Part shown: positions 18,947 through 27,143 of the stretch, piece by piece
How positions within the stretch are numbered: the first letter of the stretch is position 1
How the letters are laid out: each line of letters opens with the position of its first letter
DNA from: Pseudoclavibacter chungangensis
GTDB lineage: Bacteria > Actinomycetota > Actinomycetes > Actinomycetales > Microbacteriaceae
DNA: 64,000 bases
Reading direction: 5' to 3'
NCBI RefSeq assembly: GCF_013410545.1
Contig: NZ_JACCFV010000001.1
Span: 310,001-374,000, forward strand
Position numbers and translations under genes: made by a program
The notes under the pieces: generated by a model
Told to the model about the DNA's origin: nothing
Databases searched by the model: none
What the model saw: only the letters and a program-made list of their open reading frames with translations

Positions 18947-20323
18947 ATGAGTTCCTTCCAGATCGTGAATCCGGCAACCGGCATCGTCGAGCGAACGTAC
19001 GAGACGGCGTCCGATGCGGCGGTCGGCGACGCCCTCGCGCGTGCGCACGCCGCGTTCCCGTCGTGGCGCGAGACGCCCGTCGCGCAGCGCGCGGCGGTGC
19101 TCGCCCGGGTGGCGGAGATCTATGCCGAACGCGCGGACGAGCTCGCCGCGATCATCACGCGCGAGATGGGCAAGCCGGTGAAGCAGGGGCTCGGTGAGGT
19201 CGGCATCTCGGGCGCGATCTATGCGTACTACGCCGAGCAGGGCCCCGGCTTCCTCGCCGACGAGGAGTTGACGGTCGCGACCGGGGGCAGTGCGGTCGTC
19301 CGGCGGGCACCGATCGGCGTCGTGCTCGGCATCATGCCCTGGAACTACCCGTACTACCAGGTCGCGCGCTTCGCGGCGCCGAACCTGTTGCTCGGCAACA
19401 CGATCCTCCTCAAGCATGCGCCGAGCTGCCCCGAATCGGCGTCGGTCATGGAGGAGATCTTCCACGAGGCGGGCCTCCCGCGTGACGCGTACATCAACGT
19501 CTTCGCGTCCGAGGAGCAGGTGGCGCGGCTCATCGCCGACGCCCGGCTCCAGGGGGTCTCCCTCACGGGCTCGGAGCGCGCCGGTGCCGCGGTGGCGGAG
19601 ATCGCCGGGCGCCACCTCAAGCGGTTCGTGCTCGAACTCGGCGGGAACGACCCGTTCATCGTGCTCGACACGGACGACCTCGACGGCCTCGTCCGCACGG
19701 CCGCGTCGGCGCGCATGTCGAACGCCGGGCAGGCGTGCAACTCCCCGAAGCGCATGATCGTCGTCGACGGGTTGTACGACGACTTCGTCGCCGGGCTCGA
19801 GACGCGGCTCGCCGCGATGGAGCCGGGGGATCCGTCGGATGCGGCGACACGCTTCGGGCCGCTGTCGTCCGAGGCGGCGCTCGATCGCGTCCTCGAGCTC
19901 GTCGACGACGCGCGCGCGAAGGGTGCCGACATCCGCGTCGGCGGTGCGCGACTCGATCGGGACGGCGCCTGGATGTCGCCGACGCTCGTGACGGGCGTGA
20001 CGCCCGACATGCGGCTCTACCGCGAGGAGGCGTTCGGCCCCGTCGCGACGGTGTATCGCGTGCGCGACGTCGATGCCGCGGTCGAGCTCGCGAACGACAC
20101 CCCGTACGGGCTCGGCTCCTCGGTCTACACGACCGACTGGGCGCTCGCGAACGAGGTCGCCGATCGGCTCGACGCGGGCATGGTCTACATCAACGCGCCC
20201 GGCGGGACGGAGCCGGACGTGCCGTTCGGCGGCGTGAAGATGTCGGGCATCGGTCGCGAGCTCGGCCGCTACGGGGTCGACGAGTTCGCGAACAAGAAGC
20301 TCGTGCGCGCCCCGAAGCGCTGA
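18947..20323 (+). CDS. NAD(P)-dependent aldehyde dehydrogenase (semialdehyde type)
   Basis: 458-residue ALDH that oxidises an aldehyde to its acid. The catalytic Cys is in NAGQACNSPKR, the general-base Glu in FVLELGGNDPFIV, and the cofactor segment is PWNYPYYQVARFAAPNLLLG. Its length and the EVGISGAIYAYYAEQGP region resemble the short GabD/succinate-semialdehyde group. Next to the glutaryl-CoA module, it could be a glutarate semialdehyde dehydrogenase in lysine/cadaverine breakdown, but the substrate is inferred. Its stop codon lies in the first unit of a 19-bp tandem repeat. Confidence 0.85.
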   Translation: MSSFQIVNPATGIVERTYETASDAAVGDALARAHAAFPSWRETPVAQRAAVLARVAEIYAERADELAAIITREMGKPVKQGLGEVGISGAIYAYYAEQGPGFLADEELTVATGGSAVVRRAPIGVVLGIMPWNYPYYQVARFAAPNLLLGNTILLKHAPSCPESASVMEEIFHEAGLPRDAYINVFASEEQVARLIADARLQGVSLTGSERAGAAVAEIAGRHLKRFVLELGGNDPFIVLDTDDLDGLVRTAASARMSNAGQACNSPKRMIVVDGLYDDFVAGLETRLAAMEPGDPSDAATRFGPLSSEAALDRVLELVDDARAKGADIRVGGARLDRDGAWMSPTLVTGVTPDMRLYREEAFGPVATVYRVRDVDAAVELANDTPYGLGSSVYTTDWALANEVADRLDAGMVYINAPGGTEPDVPFGGVKMSGIGRELGRYGVDEFANKKLVRAPKR

Positions 20324-20374
20324 CCCCGCCGCGCTGCGCTGACCCCGCCGCGCTGCGCTGACCCCGCCGCGCTG
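20318..20374. repeat. Three 19-bp tandem repeats, then degenerate units
   Basis: The unit CGCTGACCCCGCCGCGCTG occurs three times without change (20318-20336, 20337-20355, 20356-20374). It is followed by shorter GCGCTGACC and GCGCTGC units to about 20425. The first unit contains the stop codon of the aldehyde dehydrogenase gene. It lies about 55 bp before palindrome copy 1. Confidence 0.9.
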
Positions 20375-20430
20375 CGCTGACCCGCGCTGACCCGCGCTGC
20401 GCTGCGCTGCGCCGCGCCCGCGCTGCTCAC

Positions 20431-20488
20431 GAAAAGCCGGGTTGTTGCTACCGGGCCCGCGGCCCGGTAGCAACAACCCGGCTTTTTC
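20431..20488. repeat. Dispersed palindrome, copy 1 (terminator-like)
   Basis: Two 26-bp perfect arms (20432-20457 and 20461-20486) around CGC. The outer core GCCGGGTTGTTGCTACCGGG is identical in copies at 32721 and 49021. A-run on the left and T-run on the right make it a bidirectional intrinsic terminator between the converging aldehyde dehydrogenase and YciI-like genes. Confidence 0.92.
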
Positions 20489-20570
20489 TCGGCTCTTTTG
20501 TTCGCGGTTTGTTCGCGGGCGCGCGCGGGCGCGGTCGAGTGAGTGGGTGTGGGGGCGTCGGAGGCTGTGC

Positions 20571-21008
20571 TCAGGACTCGGCTCGGCGCGCGTCCTGCTC
20601 CTCACGCCAGCCCACCTCCTTCTCGATGAACTCGTTGTCGGCGAAGTCCGCGAAGTCGGTCTCGTCGGTCAGGCGGCGGATCTCGAGCTTCGAGCCCGGC
20701 CCGAGCGGCGCCTTCGCCGCCCACGCCACCGCCTCGTCGATCGTCGGCACGTCGAGCATCCAGTAGCCGCTGAAGAGCGACTCCGTCCCGGCATACGGCC
20801 CCTCGGTCACGGTCGGCTCACCCTCGCCGAACGCCACGACGCGACCCTGCGCGGCGTCCGACAGGCCGCCGCCGTCGACCATGACCCCCGCCGCCATGAG
20901 TGCCTCGTTGTAGGCACCCATCGCGTTGATGATCTCTTCGAAGGGCACCTGCTTCGAGGCCTCGGTCGCCTCGTCGGTCGCCCGCATGATCAGCATGAAC
21001 TTGCTCAA
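20571..21008 (-). CDS. YciI-like (DGPF domain) protein
   Basis: 145-residue small protein of the YCII-related family. It starts KFMLIMRATDEATEASKQ, carries the hallmark TVTEGPYAGTESLFSGYWMLDV (DGPF-like) and DEAVAWAAKAPLG. Relatives are often encoded beside ECF sigma factors or act as small ferredoxin-fold enzymes; the role here is unknown. I take the TTG at 21008 as start, since GAGGAG lies 6 nt upstream; an ATG four codons later lacks this. No sigma factor gene is adjacent. Confidence 0.8.
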   Translation of the reverse strand: MSKFMLIMRATDEATEASKQVPFEEIINAMGAYNEALMAAGVMVDGGGLSDAAQGRVVAFGEGEPTVTEGPYAGTESLFSGYWMLDVPTIDEAVAWAAKAPLGPGSKLEIRRLTDETDFADFADNEFIEKEVGWREEQDARRAES

Positions 21009-21166
21009 CGCGCTCTCCTCGCTCGGGGCGCGTCGCGCCCGCTCGTGGACGGGTCGAACGACGGCGTCCGGTGACACGATCGCACAGCGTCCGGCGAACC
21101 GACCGGCAGTGCGCCCGCCGTGAGCTCGTGTCGCTCGAGCGATCAGCGGAGCGGCGGATCTGCGGA

Positions 21167-21715
21167 TCAGCGGACGAGTCGCCCGCGCGATCGTGCGGGC
21201 GTGAGTGCGAGGCGGAAGAGCTGGGTCGCCCGATCGTCGGTCAGGACGAACGTGACGCGCTCGACGCCCGCCGCCTCGGCCGATCGCACCGCCTCGGTCG
21301 CGAGCTCGGCGACCGTCACCATCTGCCAGCCGAACGCCCCCGCCCCGATCGCCGGGAACGCGACGCTGCGCGCCCCGAGCTCGGCCGCGAGCCGCAGACT
21401 CGACGTGAAGCAGGCCGCGAGCAGCTCGCGCTCCGTCTCGCCGACATTGCGGTTCGGGCCCACCGTGTGGATGACCCACGTCGCGGGGAGCGCACCGGCT
21501 GCCGTCGCCGCCGCCTCGCCCACGGGAAGTCCCTGCGGGTACGTCGTCCGACGCAGTTCGCGGCACGCCTCGAGCAGCGCGGGCCCGGCCGCCGCGTGGA
21601 TCGCCCCGTCGACGCCGCCACCGCCGAGCAGCAGCCGGTTCGCCGCGTTGACGATCGCGTCGACGCGTACGCGTGTGATGTCCCCGGTGATCGCTTCGAT
21701 GTCCACGTCGCTCAT
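21167..21715 (-). CDS. Macro-domain protein (ADP-ribose binding/hydrolase)
   Basis: 182-residue stand-alone macro domain. ITGDITRVRVDAIVNAANR, LGGGGVDGAIHAAAG and AFPAIGAGAFGW are the three standard ligand loops, as in YmdB-type O-acetyl-ADP-ribose deacetylases. It would bind or hydrolyse ADP-ribose derivatives in the cytosol. The ATG at 21715 overlaps the stop of the upstream 136-residue gene (ATGA), so the two are co-translated. Confidence 0.92.
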   Translation of the reverse strand: MSDVDIEAITGDITRVRVDAIVNAANRLLLGGGGVDGAIHAAAGPALLEACRELRRTTYPQGLPVGEAAATAAGALPATWVIHTVGPNRNVGETERELLAACFTSSLRLAAELGARSVAFPAIGAGAFGWQMVTVAELATEAVRSAEAAGVERVTFVLTDDRATQLFRLALTPARSRGRLVR

Positions 21716-22122
21716 CCTCTCGCCGCTCGCTGGGCGTTCTCGCCGGAGAGCGAATCGATCGCGTCCTGCGTGTCGCCCGTCCAGGGGCGGAGTTCGTCCG
21801 GGGCCGGGAACGGCAGCTCGTACACGGCCGCGGAGGCCGTCACGTCACCGAAGTCGTCGTACTTCACGAACACGTGTTCGCCGTCGAGCTGCGTGATGCG
21901 GACGGCGACCGCGGCCCCGCCGTCGCGGTGCCAGGCGTAGCGATCCGCGAGGAAGCCGATGCCCCGTTCCTCGAGCGCCGCCTCGGCGTCGAGCCAGTCC
22001 GTCGTCGCGGGGAGCGGCCGCCCCAGCGCATCGATCGGCACGCACGCGTCGCCGACGATCTCGATCCACCCGAGCCGCTCACCGTCCTCGCGGCGGTGTT
22101 CGATCCACGTGTCCGGAATCAT
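21712..22122 (-). CDS. Conserved hypothetical protein, 136 aa, paired with macro domain
   Basis: I do not recognise a named family. The protein is Trp- and acid-rich with WIEIVGDACVPIDALGRPL, DWLDAEAALEERGIGFLADR and a C-terminal VYELPFPAPDELRPW; it looks like a small beta-rich domain (KYDDFGDVT). The start at 22122 has a perfect GGAGG 8 nt upstream. Because its stop overlaps the macro-domain start, it may modify or sense the macro protein's substrate. No signal peptide or membrane segment. Confidence 0.75.
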   Translation of the reverse strand: MIPDTWIEHRREDGERLGWIEIVGDACVPIDALGRPLPATTDWLDAEAALEERGIGFLADRYAWHRDGGAAVAVRITQLDGEHVFVKYDDFGDVTASAAVYELPFPAPDELRPWTGDTQDAIDSLSGENAQRAARG

Positions 22123-22361
22123 GGCGACCTCCGTTCGTCGTTCCTGCTCGCCGTCCTCGCCGCGCCGGGATCCCGCCTCGGACGCCGCGCGGACACGGGG
22201 CCCCGTCGAGGAGACGGGAGTAGTGTAGTCGCGTGACCGAGGAGCCGACTGCGCCAGTTCCGCGGCCCTCGTCCTCGGTGCGCGACCCGGGACCACACGC
22301 TTCGGTGCCCCACGGTGCGCCGAGCAGGATCGACCATGACGGACACGGAGGCTGAAACGGC

Positions 22362-24092
22362 ATGTCGAACATCGCTGAATACATCGTCGAGACGATCAAA
22401 CGGGCAGGGGTGAAGCGCGTCTGGGGACTGCCCGGCGACTCCCTCAACGCGTTCACCGATGTGCTGCGCCAGGAGCGCGACATCGAGTGGATGCACGTCC
22501 GCCACGAGGAGGGCGCCGCGTTCGCCGCGGGCGCCGAGGCGGAGATCACGGGCGACATCGCCGTGGTCGCGGGCTCGTGCGGGCCCGGCAACCTGCACTT
22601 CATCAACGGCCTCTACGACGCCCAGCGCAACCGCGTGCCGGTGCTCGCGATCGCCGCGCACATCCCGTCGAGCGAGATCGGCAGCGCCTACTTCCAGGAG
22701 ACGAAGCCGCAGGACCTGTTCCGCGAGTGCAGCGTGTACTGCGAATTCGTGGGCGATCCGTCGCAGATGCCGTGGGTGCTCGAGACGGCGATGCGCACGG
22801 CGGTCGAGCGTCGCGGTGTCGCCGTCATCGTCGTCCCCGGCGACGTCTTCTTCGCCGACGAGCCCGAGCGCCGCCCGACCGCGCCGATCCGCGCCACGTC
22901 CTCGACCGTGACGCCCGTCGCGGCGGAGCTGCAGGCGGCGGCCGACGTGCTCAACGACGCGAAGAACGTCACGATCCTCGCCGGCGCCGGTGTCGCGGGT
23001 GCCCACGCCGAGGTGCTCGCGCTCGCCGAGCGGCTTCAGGCACCGATCGTGCACGCGCTGCGCGGCAAGGAGCACATCGAGTACGACAACCCGTACGACG
23101 TCGGCATGACGGGGCTGCTCGGCTTCACGTCCGGCTACCGGGCAATGGAGAAGTGCGATGCGCTCCTCATGCTCGGCACCGACTTCCCGTACCGACAGTT
23201 CTACCCGTCGAAGGCCAAGATCGTGCAGGTGGATCTGCGCGGCGAGCAGCTCGGGCGGCGCACCCCGATCGACGTGGGGCTCGTCGGCGACGTGACCTCG
23301 ACCGCGACCGCGCTCCTCCCGCTCCTGAAGGACGGCCGCTCCGACGCGCACCTCGCCGATTCGGTGAAGCACTACAAGACGGCCCGAAAGGACCTCGACG
23401 AGCTCGCGGACGACGACGGCAAGGCGCCCATCCACCCGCAGTACGTCGCACGTCTCGTCGACGAGATCGCTGCCGACGACGCCGTGTTCACGGCCGACGT
23501 GGGCACGCCCGTCGTGTGGGCCGCGCGCTACCTGCACATGAACGGCCGCCGCCGACTCCTCGGGTCGTTCGTGCACGGCTCGATGGCGAACGCGCTGCCG
23601 CAGGCGCTCGGCGCGCAGGGCGTCGACCGGAAGCGCCAGGTCATCGCGCTCGCGGGCGACGGCGGACTCGCGATGCTCATGGGCGAGCTGCTCACGATCA
23701 AGCAGAACGATCTGCCCGTGAAGATCGTCGTGTTCAACAACTCGTCGCTCAACTTCGTCGAGCTCGAGATGAAGGCGGCGGGCATCGTCGACTTCGGGAC
23801 GGGACTCGACAACCCGAACTTCTCGAAGGTCGCCGAGGCCGTCGGGCTGCGCGGCTACCGCGTCGAGAAGGGTGCCGATCTGCGTGAGGCGCTCACGAAG
23901 GCGTTCGACGAGCCGGGCCCCGCGCTCGTCGAGGTCGTCGTGGCGCGCGAGGAGCTCTCGATGCCGCCGACCATCACGGCCGCACAGATGAAGGGCTTCG
24001 CGCTCTTCGCCCTGCGCACAGTCCTCTCGGGCCGCGGGACGGAACTCGTCGACCTCGCCGACACGAACGTCTGGCGCCGACTGTTCCGCTAG
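22362..24092 (+). CDS. poxB: Pyruvate:quinone oxidoreductase / pyruvate oxidase
   Basis: ThDP- and FAD-dependent enzyme of 576 residues converting pyruvate to acetate and CO2, passing electrons to membrane quinones. The ThDP Glu is in HVRHEEGAAFAAG (about residue 49). The ThDP motif AGDGGLAMLMGELLTIKQ...NN lies at about 430-460. The C-terminal amphipathic segment typical of PoxB membrane binding (MKGFALFALRTVLSGRG) is present. The ATG is 10 nt after GGAGG. It is a single gene with a strong terminator behind it. Confidence 0.9.
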   Translation: MSNIAEYIVETIKRAGVKRVWGLPGDSLNAFTDVLRQERDIEWMHVRHEEGAAFAAGAEAEITGDIAVVAGSCGPGNLHFINGLYDAQRNRVPVLAIAAHIPSSEIGSAYFQETKPQDLFRECSVYCEFVGDPSQMPWVLETAMRTAVERRGVAVIVVPGDVFFADEPERRPTAPIRATSSTVTPVAAELQAAADVLNDAKNVTILAGAGVAGAHAEVLALAERLQAPIVHALRGKEHIEYDNPYDVGMTGLLGFTSGYRAMEKCDALLMLGTDFPYRQFYPSKAKIVQVDLRGEQLGRRTPIDVGLVGDVTSTATALLPLLKDGRSDAHLADSVKHYKTARKDLDELADDDGKAPIHPQYVARLVDEIAADDAVFTADVGTPVVWAARYLHMNGRRRLLGSFVHGSMANALPQALGAQGVDRKRQVIALAGDGGLAMLMGELLTIKQNDLPVKIVVFNNSSLNFVELEMKAAGIVDFGTGLDNPNFSKVAEAVGLRGYRVEKGADLREALTKAFDEPGPALVEVVVAREELSMPPTITAAQMKGFALFALRTVLSGRGTELVDLADTNVWRRLFR

Positions 24093-24127
24093 CCGGCGTC
24101 GCGTCCGAGCGACGGCGGCGGACACAT

Positions 24128-24172
24128 CGACGGAGGCGGGACCCGGATCCGATCCGGGTCCCGCCTCCGTCG
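24128..24172. terminator. Bidirectional terminator (22-bp stem)
   Basis: Perfect palindrome: arms 24128-24149 and 24151-24172 (CGACGGAGGCGGGACCCGGA at its outer end). It separates poxB from the convergent catabolic operon. Its sequence is unrelated to the dispersed palindrome. Confidence 0.9.
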
Positions 24173-24216
24173 TCTTCCGGGGGGAAGTGATTCGCGGGTG
24201 CGTGGGCACCCGGCGG

Positions 24217-25464
24217 TCAGGCGGGCGTGATGCCCTCGATCGCGACGCGTTCGAGGACACCCGTGAGCATCGCGACGCCCGCGAGCAGGTCGTCGTCGGA
24301 CGTGTACTCGCGCTCGTTGTGACTGATGCCCTCGACGCTCGGGACGAAGAGCATGATCGTCGGGACGACGTCCTTGAGGTTCGTCGAGTCGTGTCCCGCG
24401 AGCGTGCGCACCTCGCCGTAGGGCAGCTCGAGCGATTCGGCGACCTCGGCAGCGAGCCGGATGCCCGCCTCGTCGTACGCCTTCGCGGGCCAGTCGTGTC
24501 CCGGCACGAACTCGATCGAGACGTTCGCGCGCGCCTCGATGTCGGCGATGCGTCGCCGCAGCTCGGCGTCCGCCCGGGCGAGCACCGCGGCGTCCGGGCA
24601 GCGCACGTCGACGAGCAGGTCGACGCGGCGGGCGACGACGACGGGCGAGTTCGGTGTCACCGTGAACTCGCCGCACGAGGTGATCACCATCGCGTCGTCG
24701 GTGGAGAACTCGTCGGCGATCTCCCGTGCGGCCGCGACGACGAGCGCCGCACCGAGGAGCGCGTCCCGCCGGTCGGCGATGACCGTCGCTCCCGTGTGGG
24801 CCTGCTCGCCGTGCACGACGAGCTGATGCTTGTCGGCGCCCCACGTCGACTGCACGAGCCCGATCGTGAGCCCGTCGTCCTCGAGCGAACGGCCCTGCTC
24901 GATGTGGATCTCGACGTAGCCGACGAGCTCGGGCCGCTCGAACGTGCCGATCGTGCCGATCGCCGCGAGCGCGTCCCCGACGCTCGTGCCCGCCGGATCG
25001 GTCGTCGCGAGCGCGTCGTCGAGCGCGAGCTTGCCCGTGAAGACCGACGAGCCCATCATCGACGGCTTGAAGCGGCAGCCCTCCTCGTTGAACCAGTTCA
25101 CGACCGCGAGATTCACGGTCGGCGCGAACGATCCGGCGTCGGCGCGCTCGCGGAGGCGCGTGATCGCGTGGGCCGCCGCGAGGACGCCGAACGCGCCGTC
25201 GAAGCGTCCGCCGAGCGGCTGCGAGTCGAGGTGTGAGCCGACGAACACGTACGGCGCGCCCGGTACGAACTCCATGAGGCAGATCTGGTTGCCGATCTCG
25301 TCGTAGTGCACCTCGAAGCCGTGCGCCTCGACGAGGCCGCGGAACCAGTTGCGGGTGCGGCCGTCCGTGTCGGTCGCCGCCTGCCGGTCGACGCCGCCGC
25401 CCGGGGTCGAGCCGATCGAGCTCATCGAGCGGAAGTCGTCGAGGAAGTCCTGGTCGTCGGTCAT
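24217..25464 (-). CDS. M20 Zn-dependent amidohydrolase (carbamoylase/allantoate type)
   Basis: 415-residue metallo-amidohydrolase of the N-carbamoyl-L-amino-acid hydrolase / allantoate amidohydrolase group. All binuclear metal motifs are visible: VGSHLDSQPLGGRFDGAFGV, NEEGCRF, EIHIEQG and GISHNEREYTSDDDL. The small dimerisation domain sits between (about 215-330). It is the last gene of a four-gene operon and starts inside the ATGA overlap with the amidohydrolase gene. Substrate: an N-carbamoyl, N-formimino or N-acyl amino acid; the exact one is not decidable. Confidence 0.87.
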   Translation of the reverse strand: MTDDQDFLDDFRSMSSIGSTPGGGVDRQAATDTDGRTRNWFRGLVEAHGFEVHYDEIGNQICLMEFVPGAPYVFVGSHLDSQPLGGRFDGAFGVLAAAHAITRLRERADAGSFAPTVNLAVVNWFNEEGCRFKPSMMGSSVFTGKLALDDALATTDPAGTSVGDALAAIGTIGTFERPELVGYVEIHIEQGRSLEDDGLTIGLVQSTWGADKHQLVVHGEQAHTGATVIADRRDALLGAALVVAAAREIADEFSTDDAMVITSCGEFTVTPNSPVVVARRVDLLVDVRCPDAAVLARADAELRRRIADIEARANVSIEFVPGHDWPAKAYDEAGIRLAAEVAESLELPYGEVRTLAGHDSTNLKDVVPTIMLFVPSVEGISHNEREYTSDDDLLAGVAMLTGVLERVAIEGITPA

Positions 25465-27143
25465 GGTCGTGCTGCTCCGTCCGCGCGACCGCCGTCGCGC
25501 ACGTCGTGGGTGTAGGTGCCGCCGACCATCGTCGCGAGCACGGTGAGCTCGTCGATGCGCGGGGCCGTGAGCGGGGACCCGTCGAGCACGACGAGGTCGG
25601 CGAGCTTGCCGGGCGTGAGCGTGCCCCGTTCGGCGAGCGTTCCCGTCGCGGTGGCCGAACCGACCGTGTAGGTTCGCAGCGCGTCGAGGGGGCTCAGGCA
25701 CTCGGCGTCGGCGCCGAACACCTCGCCCTCGTCGGTGCGCCGATCGACGAGCGCCTGCAGCGCGCGCAGGACGACGGGATCCGCCACGGGCACGTCGCTC
25801 GAACCCGCGACGACGACGCCCGCGTCGAGGAACGAGCGTGCGCGGTACAGCCACGCCGTCCGCTCGGGACCGACCCGCTCCATGAACTGTCGCCCGAGCG
25901 GCCCCGTGAACGACGCCTGCGGCGTCACGGCGATCCCGGCGGCCGCGAGCAGCGGCAGGTGCTCGGGCCGGGCCATGCCGCAGTGCTCGATGCGGTTCGG
26001 CAGGGCGTTGCGCCCATAGCGCGCCGTGCAGTCGGTGATGAGCTCGATCGCGAGGTCGACCGCGGCGTCGCCGATCGCGTGCACCGCGACCGACCAGCCC
26101 GCGCGATACGCGGCGTCCACGCGCTCGCGGAAGTCGTCGGCGCTCGAGAGCAGGTAACCGTGATTGTGCGGTGTGCCGCAGAAGTCCTCGGTCGCGGCGG
26201 CCGTGGCGCCGAGCAGCGAGCCGTCGAGGAACACCTTGACGGGCCCGATCGAGAGCCGGTCGTCACCGAAACCGGGCCCGATGCCGAGGTCGAGTCCGAG
26301 GCCGCCGCCGCGTCCGTGCGCGTCGTCGGCGTGACCCTCGACGGGATGGAGTACGTCGAGGACCGGCATGAGCTGGCCGCGCGCGTGCAGGCGTCCCTCG
26401 CGGACGGCACGCTGGTACGCGGCGATCTCGATGGGGGAGTGGCCGATCCAACCACCGCCGACGCCGGCCTCCGTGAAGCCCGTGATGCCGTAGGACGCGT
26501 AGCGTGCCGTCGCGGTGTCGAGGGCGTCGACGATGCGTTCGATCGAGTAGGGGAGCAGCAGGTGCTGGATGACGCCCTGCGCCTCCTCGTCGAGCACGCC
26601 CGTCGGGTATCCGGCCGCGTCGCGCTTGATCTCGCCGCCCTCGGGGTCGGTGTACGTGGCGTCGAGTGCGCCCGCGAGGCGCAGGGCGGCCGAGTTCGTG
26701 ATCGCCTGGTGCCCCGAGGTGTTGCGCAGGTACATCGGCCGGTCGGGCGCGATCTCGTCGAGCACGCGGATGTCCGGGTGCTCGCCCCCGTGGTGCTTCT
26801 GGTTGAAGCCCGTACCGTGGATCCAATGGCCCGGCCGCTCGGCGAGGCGCGTGGCCTCGTCGCGCAGCAGCGCATAGAGCTCGTCGAGCCCGCGGGCGCG
26901 CGACAGGTCGACGGCGTCGAGCCCGAGGCCCCACCACGTCGTGTGCGTGTGCGCGTCGATGAAGCCGGGCACGAGGACGGCGTCGCCGAGCTCCTCCACG
27001 ACGCCCGCGTCGAGCCCGTCGAGCTCCTCGTCGAAGCCGACGATGCGCCCGTCGAGGATGCCGATGCGTGTCGCCGTCGGCCGGTCGGGGTCGAGGGTGA
27101 TGATCTCGGCGGCGCCGAGGATGCGGTCGATGCGCACGGTCAC
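25461..27143 (-). CDS. Amidohydrolase (YtcJ-like, Amidohydro_3)
   Basis: 560-residue TIM-barrel metal hydrolase. The metal motif HxH is in PGFIDAHTHTTWWG (about residues 58-70). FLDGSLLGATAAATEDFCG, HAIGDAAVDLAIELI and the catalytic Asp in VVAGSSDVPVADP are typical of YtcJ-like enzymes, which cleave amides, imides or ureas. LTPGKLADLVVLDGSPLT is the usual C-terminal strand. ATGA overlaps at both ends tie it to its neighbours, so it likely performs an adjacent step to the M20 enzyme. Confidence 0.87.
   Translation of the reverse strand: MTVRIDRILGAAEIITLDPDRPTATRIGILDGRIVGFDEELDGLDAGVVEELGDAVLVPGFIDAHTHTTWWGLGLDAVDLSRARGLDELYALLRDEATRLAERPGHWIHGTGFNQKHHGGEHPDIRVLDEIAPDRPMYLRNTSGHQAITNSAALRLAGALDATYTDPEGGEIKRDAAGYPTGVLDEEAQGVIQHLLLPYSIERIVDALDTATARYASYGITGFTEAGVGGGWIGHSPIEIAAYQRAVREGRLHARGQLMPVLDVLHPVEGHADDAHGRGGGLGLDLGIGPGFGDDRLSIGPVKVFLDGSLLGATAAATEDFCGTPHNHGYLLSSADDFRERVDAAYRAGWSVAVHAIGDAAVDLAIELITDCTARYGRNALPNRIEHCGMARPEHLPLLAAAGIAVTPQASFTGPLGRQFMERVGPERTAWLYRARSFLDAGVVVAGSSDVPVADPVVLRALQALVDRRTDEGEVFGADAECLSPLDALRTYTVGSATATGTLAERGTLTPGKLADLVVLDGSPLTAPRIDELTVLATMVGGTYTHDVRDGGRADGAARP

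Noticed and set aside
20318..20425. CRISPR-like array in the repeat region
   Set aside because: Units are 19 bp directly abutting with no spacers, and no cas genes are near.
22119..24260. A 713-codon minus-strand frame opposite poxB
   Set aside because: Shadow of poxB with repetitive charged sequence; no motif and no ribosome-binding site.
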